From UBA7446 sp024639165 (lineage in GTDB: Bacteria; Bacteroidota; Bacteroidia; Flavobacteriales; Flavobacteriaceae): a stretch of 18,872 bases of DNA. This document shows positions 14,616 through 18,872 of this stretch, in pieces; the stretch's first letter is position 1, and each line of letters opens with the position of its first letter. The DNA lies in contig JAHEIX010000015.1 of NCBI GenBank assembly GCA_024639165.1, positions 1 through 18,872 of the forward strand, written 5' to 3'. Below the pieces are notes generated by a model. That model saw nothing but the letters and a program-made list of their open reading frames with translations. It was not told the DNA's origin and ran no database searches. The position numbers and the translations under genes were made by a program.

Positions 14616-16505
14616 ATGTATAATTTGGCGCATCAGTCGATGGCCGCGTATGAGGAAGCAAAGCAACAGGCATCAGAACAACCGGAAGCTTTTTGGGAAG
14701 CGATAGCCAGTCAATTTGAATGGCATCAAAAGTGGGATAAGACCCTTGAGTATGACTTCCATAAAACAGAAGTAAAATGGTTTTTGGGCGGTAAAGTAAA
14801 CATCACCGAAAACTGTCTTGATCGCCATCTAATCACTCAGCCAGATCAAACTGCAATAATTTTTGAACCAAACGATCCAAAAGAAGCAGCTCAGCATATT
14901 TCATATAAAGAACTCCACAGCCGTGTTTGCCAAGTAGCCAATATGTTGAAAGCAAATGGAGCAAAAAAAGGAGATAGGATATGTCTCTATATGCCTATGG
15001 TTCCCGAGCTAGCCATTACCGTTTTAGCCTGTGCGCGTATTGGAGCCATTCACTCTGTAGTATTTGCTGGTTTCTCAGCTGCCGCTCTAGCTGCAAGAAT
15101 AAACGATGCCGACTGTAGCCTACTGGTAACGGCAGATGGTGGATTCCGCGGTGCTAAAGTAACCCCGCTAAAAGATATTGCAGACGATGCATTAACGCAC
15201 TGCTCAACCATAAAGACCTCAATTGTGCTTAAACGTACAGGCCAAGAAGTAGCTTGGAATGATATAGATGTTTGGTGGCACGAGGCTTTAGAGGGAGTGG
15301 ACGACAACTGTCCTGCTGAAATCATGGATAGCGAAGATCCATTGTTCATATTATATACTTCTGGGTCAACCGGAAAGCCCAAAGGAATGGTTCATACATG
15401 TGGTGGATACATGGTTTACACCGCTTATTCCTTTCAAAATGTTTTCCAATATAAAAAAGGCGATATTTATTGGTGTACTGCCGATATTGGGTGGATTACG
15501 GGGCATTCCTACATCGTATATGGTCCCTTGGCTGTTGGAGCAACAACACTAATGTTTGAAGGCGTCCCATCTTATCCTGCTTATGATCGTTTTTGGGAGG
15601 TTTGCGCCAAACACAAGGTCAATCAGTTTTATACGGCACCCACTGCTATACGAGCGTTGCAAAAGCACCCAGTTGACTTGGTTAATAAACACGATTTATC
15701 TTCACTCAAAGTGCTGGGCTCTGTTGGGGAACCCATTAATGCTGAAGCATGGCACTGGTATGACGATCACGTGGGTAAGAATAAGTGCCCCATAGTGGAT
15801 ACTTGGTGGCAAACCGAAACGGGAGGGATTTTAATTACCTCTCTAGCTGGTGTAACAGCACAGAACCCTACCTATGCCACACTCCCCATGCCGGGCATTC
15901 AAGCAGTTTTGCTAGACCATGAGGGGAATGAATTGGCCGGTGAAAACGAAGGAATTTTAGCCATCAAGCATCCTTGGCCTTCAATTGCCCGCACCATTTG
16001 GGGTGACCACGAACGCTATAAAAATGTGTATTTCAGTGCCTATCCAGGGTATTATTTTCCTGGTGATGGTGCCTTACGCGACGCAAAAGGCAACTACCGT
16101 ATTACAGGCAGGGTAGATGATGTGGTGATTGTTTCTGGACATAATCTCGGAACGGCGCCTATTGAAAATGCACTTAACGAACACCCTAATGTTGTAGAAA
16201 GTGCAGTTGTTGGTTTTCCTCATGACGTTAAAGGGAATGCACTACACGCATTTGTCATTGTACGTAGCAGAACAGACGCCAATGAAACATTAAAAAACGA
16301 GCTACGCGCTCTCGTGGCAAAAACCATAGGGCCAATCGCTAAACCAGACCGCATACAGGTGGTAAGCGGACTTCCTAAAACGCGAAGTGGTAAAATCATG
16401 CGTCGCATACTGCGCAAGTTAGCAGCAGGCGAATACGATCAATTGGGTGATGTTTCTACTTTGTTAAATCCAGAAGTGGTGGAGGTGATTAAGCGAAATA
16501 GCTAA
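14616..16505 (+). CDS. acs: Acetyl-CoA synthetase (AMP-forming acetate-CoA ligase)
   Basis: Activates acetate to acetyl-CoA through acetyl-AMP, for acetate scavenging. The 629 residues give a full-length ANL-superfamily enzyme. Motifs in order are the N-terminal cap FEWHQKWDKTLEYDF, phosphate loop YTSGSTGKPKG (247-257), YWCTADIGWITGHSY, DTWWQTETGG, YYFPGDGALRDAKG, the hinge and A8 region ITGRVDDVVIVSGHNLGTAPIE, and the C-terminal PKTRSGKIMRRILRKLA with catalytic K593. That lysine is the usual reversible acetylation site in Acs of other bacteria, so post-translational control is possible; no acetyltransferase gene is nearby. The start was chosen at the ATG preceding the family-typical N-terminus. 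The 3' end overlaps the convergent M42 peptidase gene by 17 bases. Confidence 0.96.
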   Translation: MYNLAHQSMAAYEEAKQQASEQPEAFWEAIASQFEWHQKWDKTLEYDFHKTEVKWFLGGKVNITENCLDRHLITQPDQTAIIFEPNDPKEAAQHISYKELHSRVCQVANMLKANGAKKGDRICLYMPMVPELAITVLACARIGAIHSVVFAGFSAAALAARINDADCSLLVTADGGFRGAKVTPLKDIADDALTHCSTIKTSIVLKRTGQEVAWNDIDVWWHEALEGVDDNCPAEIMDSEDPLFILYTSGSTGKPKGMVHTCGGYMVYTAYSFQNVFQYKKGDIYWCTADIGWITGHSYIVYGPLAVGATTLMFEGVPSYPAYDRFWEVCAKHKVNQFYTAPTAIRALQKHPVDLVNKHDLSSLKVLGSVGEPINAEAWHWYDDHVGKNKCPIVDTWWQTETGGILITSLAGVTAQNPTYATLPMPGIQAVLLDHEGNELAGENEGILAIKHPWPSIARTIWGDHERYKNVYFSAYPGYYFPGDGALRDAKGNYRITGRVDDVVIVSGHNLGTAPIENALNEHPNVVESAVVGFPHDVKGNALHAFVIVRSRTDANETLKNELRALVAKTIGPIAKPDRIQVVSGLPKTRSGKIMRRILRKLAAGEYDQLGDVSTLLNPEVVEVIKRNS

Positions 16506-17571
16506 ATGTCTCTCCGTTTTTGATTGTCTGTAGCGTTTCGTATATCAATTTGATTACATTTTCTACATCCTCTTGGTGTACCATTTCTACCGTAGTATGC
16601 ATATACTTTAATGGTAAAGAAATCAATGCTGATGGCACCCCACCGTTGCTGTAAGCAAAGGCATCAGTATCTGTTCCGGTATATCTTGAAGAAGCCAAAC
16701 GTTGGAATGGAATCTTTTTTGCTTCGGCTGTGTCAATAATGCGATCGCGCAACAGCTGCTGTACGGCAGGGGCGTAAGAGATTACAGGTCCTTTACCTAT
16801 CGTATTGTCCCCTTGTTTTTTCGGATCAATCATCGGAGTAGAGGTGTCGTGACATACGTCTGTTACGATGGCTACGTCTGGTTTGATGGTCTGTGTAATC
16901 ATCTCCGCTCCTCGTAGTCCAATTTCTTCTTGAACCGAATTGGTTATGTATAACCCAAAAGGCAATTCAACCTTATTTTCTTTAAGTAAGCGTGCTACTT
17001 CAGCAATCATAAATCCGCCTATGCGGTTATCAAGGGCTCGACACACAAATTTGTTTTTGTTCAGTACTTGAAAAGTATCGGGGTAAGTAATAACACAGCC
17101 CACATGGATGCCCATTTTTTCTACTTCTTCTTTTTTTGCAGCACCAACATCAATCGTAATATTTTCAAGTTTTGGCGTTTCTTCCTTTCCGGCCATTCTC
17201 GTGTGAATAGCTGGCCAGCCAAAAACGCCCTTTACGATACCTTTTTTTGTATGGATGTTTACCCATTTAGATGGAGCAATCATGTGGTCGCTACCGCCAT
17301 TTCGTATAACAGAAATCAAGCCTTTGTCGGAAATATAGTTAACATACCAGGAGATTTCGTCAGAATGTGCTTCAATTACCACTTTGAATTTTGCTTTGGG
17401 GTTGATGACGCCAACTGCCGTGCCATAGGTGTCGGTTATAAAGTCATCGACATAGGGCTTTAGATAGTTCATCCAAATTTTTTGACTTTCCCATTCATAT
17501 CCTGTGGGGGCAGGGTTATTGAGGTATTGTGCTAGAAATGCGTGTGACTTTTTATTTAAAATACTATCCAT
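16489..17571 (-). CDS. M42 family metallopeptidase (glutamyl/deblocking aminopeptidase type)
   Basis: Di-metal aminopeptidase of the tetrahedral TET family, 360 residues, no signal peptide, so probably a cytoplasmic oligomer that finishes degradation of peptides. Metal and catalytic residues are visible in family order: EAHSDEISW (first metal His and catalytic Asp), RALDNRIGG (bridging Asp), SVQEEIGLRG (catalytic Glu pair), IVTDVCHD (metal Asp) and KYMHTTVEMV (final metal His). The N-terminal NNPAPTGYEWESQKIW is also typical of the family. The convergent acs gene overlaps it by 17 bases, and it diverges from the DUF4294 gene. On its strand TAATTTAG (17601-17594) is a partial -7 match 22 bases before the ATG. 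Some M42 members were annotated as endoglucanases; nothing here supports that. Confidence 0.93.
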   Translation of the reverse strand: MDSILNKKSHAFLAQYLNNPAPTGYEWESQKIWMNYLKPYVDDFITDTYGTAVGVINPKAKFKVVIEAHSDEISWYVNYISDKGLISVIRNGGSDHMIAPSKWVNIHTKKGIVKGVFGWPAIHTRMAGKEETPKLENITIDVGAAKKEEVEKMGIHVGCVITYPDTFQVLNKNKFVCRALDNRIGGFMIAEVARLLKENKVELPFGLYITNSVQEEIGLRGAEMITQTIKPDVAIVTDVCHDTSTPMIDPKKQGDNTIGKGPVISYAPAVQQLLRDRIIDTAEAKKIPFQRLASSRYTGTDTDAFAYSNGGVPSALISLPLKYMHTTVEMVHQEDVENVIKLIYETLQTIKNGETFSYFA

Positions 17572-17626
17572 TGTGGTTTTTTAATTAAGTATGCTAAATT
17601 ACAACATATAGGTAAAACAATCTTAC

Positions 17627-17634
17627 TACTTTTG
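17627..17634 (+). promoter_or_regulatory. -7 box immediately before the DUF4294 gene
   Basis: TACTTTTG, an exact TAnnTTTG match, ends five bases before the ATG at 17640. If used, transcription would begin at or next to the start codon. No TTG lies at the -33 position, so the call is tentative. Confidence 0.35.
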
Positions 17635-17639
17635 AACGC

Positions 17640-18242
17640 ATGAATAAACTACTATGTATAGGAGTTTTAATTTTGGCTTGCAGCGTATATGGACAGCAAA
17701 CCCAACCTATTTATATAATAGATGGCGACACCTTGACCAAGCCTTATGTTGATTTAAGCGAAGTAGTCGTGCTTCCAAGCATAAAATTTAAGAGTTATGA
17801 CGATTATGTTGCATACTACAGACTGCAAAGACGCACTATAAAAGTATATCCTTATGCTAAACTTGCAGCAGAACGGCTGACGATTCTGAACCAACGTTTG
17901 GCAAATATTAAGCGCAAACGCGCCAAAAAACGGTATGCCAAGCGTGTGGAAAACTATTTAGAGGGCGAGTTTAAAGACGAATTAAAGCGACTTTCGCGCT
18001 CAGAAGGACGTATTTTGATTAAACTTATCCATAGGGAAACGGGTTTTACAGCCCATGAATTGATAAAAAAACTACGTAACGGCTGGCGTGCTTTTATCTA
18101 CCAAACCACAGCAAAAATGTTTGATATTAATCTCAAAACCAGCTATAATCCAACTGATGTTGAGGAAGATGCGTTAATAGAGTATATATTGCAAAAAGCC
18201 TTTGCTGAAGACGTGTTAGAAGCAGCAGATAAAAAAAAGTAA
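17640..18242 (+). CDS. DUF4294 family secreted protein
   Basis: A 200-residue protein of a family found in Bacteroidota, with no known function. MNKLLCIGVLILACSVYG|QQ is a signal peptide with a likely signal peptidase I site after VYG; a lipobox reading around ILAC is less convincing. The mature part begins with IIDGDTLTKPYVDLSEVVVLP, then YYRLQRRTIKVYPYAKLAA. A very basic stretch follows (NIKRKRAKKRYAKRVENYL) and then a helical half with LIKLIHRETGFTAHELIKKLR, GWRAFIYQTTAKMFD and an ending with three lysines. It is probably periplasmic. It diverges from the M42 gene and sits directly upstream of the rRNA promoters, with no clear terminator between. Confidence 0.8.
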   Translation: MNKLLCIGVLILACSVYGQQTQPIYIIDGDTLTKPYVDLSEVVVLPSIKFKSYDDYVAYYRLQRRTIKVYPYAKLAAERLTILNQRLANIKRKRAKKRYAKRVENYLEGEFKDELKRLSRSEGRILIKLIHRETGFTAHELIKKLRNGWRAFIYQTTAKMFDINLKTSYNPTDVEEDALIEYILQKAFAEDVLEAADKKK

Positions 18243-18252
18243 ATAAAGTTAG

Positions 18253-18281
18253 TTTGTAAGATTAAAAGCGTTGTATATTTG
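18253..18281 (+). promoter_or_regulatory. rRNA operon promoter P1 (TTTG, 17-base spacer, TATATTTG)
   Basis: TTTG at 18253-18256 and an exact TATATTTG at 18274-18281, spaced by 17 bases, followed by CAATCCGC. The element starts ten bases after the DUF4294 stop. The same core recurs at P2 95 bases downstream. Confidence 0.5.
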
Positions 18282-18346
18282 CAATCCGCAAAAAAAGCTG
18301 TGGACCACGTTCAAAAAAAGAATTTTAATTTTTTTTCATTGTGGGG

Positions 18347-18376
18347 TTGTGTAAACCGAAAAGCAGCGTATATTTG
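18347..18376 (+). promoter_or_regulatory. rRNA operon promoter P2 (TTG, 19-base spacer, TATATTTG)
   Basis: TTG at 18347-18349, a 19-base spacer and TATATTTG at 18369-18376 form an ideal Bacteroidota promoter, followed by CAACCGC. It lies about 160 bases before the mature 16S rRNA. An A/T-rich run (18310-18340) precedes it and might act like an UP element. Confidence 0.65.
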
Positions 18377-18407
18377 CAACCGCTTTCAAAAATGGAAGCA
18401 ACAAAAA

Positions 18408-18417
18408 GTTCATTGAA
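18408..18417 (+). promoter_or_regulatory. boxA-like antitermination element in the rRNA leader
   Basis: GTTCATTGAA, about 30 bases after the P2 -7 box, resembles the boxA consensus TGCTCTTTAA that NusB-NusE binds. The window also encodes NusB. Placement in the leader fits; sequence similarity is only partial. Confidence 0.3.
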
Positions 18418-18436
18418 TTATTGAGAATGACAGCGC

Positions 18437-18465
18437 GTATTAATTGCGATAGCAATTATAAATAC
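18437..18465 (+). other. Hairpin in the 16S rRNA leader
   Basis: TAATTGC (18441-18447) and GCAATTA (18452-18458) form a perfect stem with a GATA loop. GTAT (18437-18440) and ATAC (18462-18465) extend it across a three-base bulge. There is no following T-run, so it is not an intrinsic terminator; a folding or processing role in the pre-rRNA leader is likelier. Confidence 0.35.
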
Positions 18466-18537
18466 GAATAGTAAAACAATCATGAGACAGCTCTAATTTG
18501 TCAATTTTTTTGTTGTTAATTTTATTTAAAGTTATAC

Positions 18538-18872
18538 AATGAAGAGTTTGATCCTGGCTCAGGATGAACGCTAGCGGCAGGCCTAACACATGCAAGTCGA
18601 ACGGTAACATAGATTGCTTGCAATCTGATGACGAGTGGCGCACGGGTGCGTAACGCGTATGCAATCTACCTTTTACAGGAGAATAGCCCAGAGAAATTTG
18701 GAATAATGCTCCATAATATCATTTATCAGCATTGGTTTATGATTAAAGCTCCGGCGGTAAAAGATGAGCATGCGTTCTATTAGCTAGTAGGTGAGGTAAC
18801 GGCTCACCTAGGCTACGATAGATAGGGGCCCTGAGAGGGGGATCCCCCACACTGGTACTGAGACACGGACCA
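18538..18872 (+). rRNA. rrs: 16S ribosomal RNA (5' part, continues beyond window)
   Basis: Begins with the universal 5' sequence GAAGAGTTTGATCCTGGCTC, then GATGAACGCTAGCGGCAGGC and ACATGCAAGTCGAACGGTAA. Later landmarks include GACGAGTGGCGCACGGGTGC and CCCACACTGGTACTGAGACA near the window end. GCTAGCGGCAGGCCTAACAC and the short V1 hairpin AGATTGCTTGCAATCT fit Flavobacteriaceae. About 335 of 1,520 bases are present; the first base is uncertain by a few positions. Confidence 0.97.

Noticed and set aside
17068..17463. 131-codon plus-strand reading frame opposite the M42 peptidase gene
   Set aside because: It is antisense to a gene with all catalytic motifs. Its translation is rich in Phe, Cys and Tyr with no recognisable domain, as expected of a shadow frame.
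18300..18308. GTGGACCAC palindrome between the two rRNA promoters, considered as a terminator for the DUF4294 gene
   Set aside because: The arms are four bases with a one-base loop, so it cannot form a hairpin as a single strand, and no T-run follows directly. It could be a dimeric protein site but nothing supports that.
18440..18664. 74-codon minus-strand frame across the rRNA leader and 16S gene
   Set aside because: It overlaps a certain rRNA and its leader, with no protein-like features.
1..18872. Search for CRISPR arrays, insertion sequences, tRNAs, phage or defence genes, and long direct or inverted repeats
   Set aside because: No repeated units with spacers, no transposase or integrase motifs, no terminal inverted repeats and no tRNA cloverleaf with a CCA end were found. 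Codon use looks even throughout, so the region appears to be core chromosome.

Overview
The window is a piece of a Bacteroidota chromosome, almost certainly family Flavobacteriaceae. Four things point there: TAnnTTTG-type -7 boxes with few Shine-Dalgarno sites; lineage families such as a DUF3276 PUR-alpha-like protein, DUF4294, a roughly 310-residue NusB and a cyclophilin-FKBP fusion; a type IX secretion sorting signal remnant; and the 5' end of a flavobacterial-looking 16S rRNA at the right edge. I cannot name a genus.

Layout. (1) Bases 1-2209, minus strand: an envelope operon, kdsD (arabinose-5-phosphate isomerase, Kdo branch of LPS synthesis), tatC and lptB (LPS export ATPase, cut by the window edge). 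(2) 2271-5444, plus strand: recQ, then a dual-domain prolyl isomerase. (3) 5441-8090, minus strand: a half-size ABC exporter, a DUF3276 protein and a thioredoxin-fold protein, read in that order and starting from a TTG codon. (4) 8192-9946, plus strand: nusB, a DUF1573 lipoprotein and yajC, closed by a hairpin terminator. (5) 9999-12305, plus strand: pyrD, a small GlsB/YeaQ-type membrane protein with a strong terminator, and a secreted C-type-lectin-like protein whose T9SS tail is out of frame. (6) 12378-16505, plus strand: an M3 metallopeptidase lipoprotein and acetyl-CoA synthetase. (7) 16489-17571, minus strand: an M42 aminopeptidase, tail-overlapping acs. (8) 17640-18242, plus strand: a DUF4294 secreted protein. 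(9) 18243-18537: a promoter and leader region with two matching rRNA-type promoters. (10) 18538 to the end: 16S rRNA.

Most of the window is housekeeping: envelope biogenesis (kdsD, tatC, lptB, yajC), nucleic-acid functions (recQ, nusB, rRNA), protein folding and turnover (PPIase, M3, M42) and central metabolism (pyrD, acs). I see no mobile element, CRISPR array, tRNA, phage gene or defence island. I do not think the window holds a new multi-gene system. The points most worth checking are single-gene oddities: RecQ without its zinc cysteines, a hairpin terminator whose U-tract touches the pyrD start codon, the frameshifted T9SS lectin-like gene, the ABC half-transporter with Asp in place of the catalytic Glu, the large insertion in NusB, and the paired rRNA promoters.
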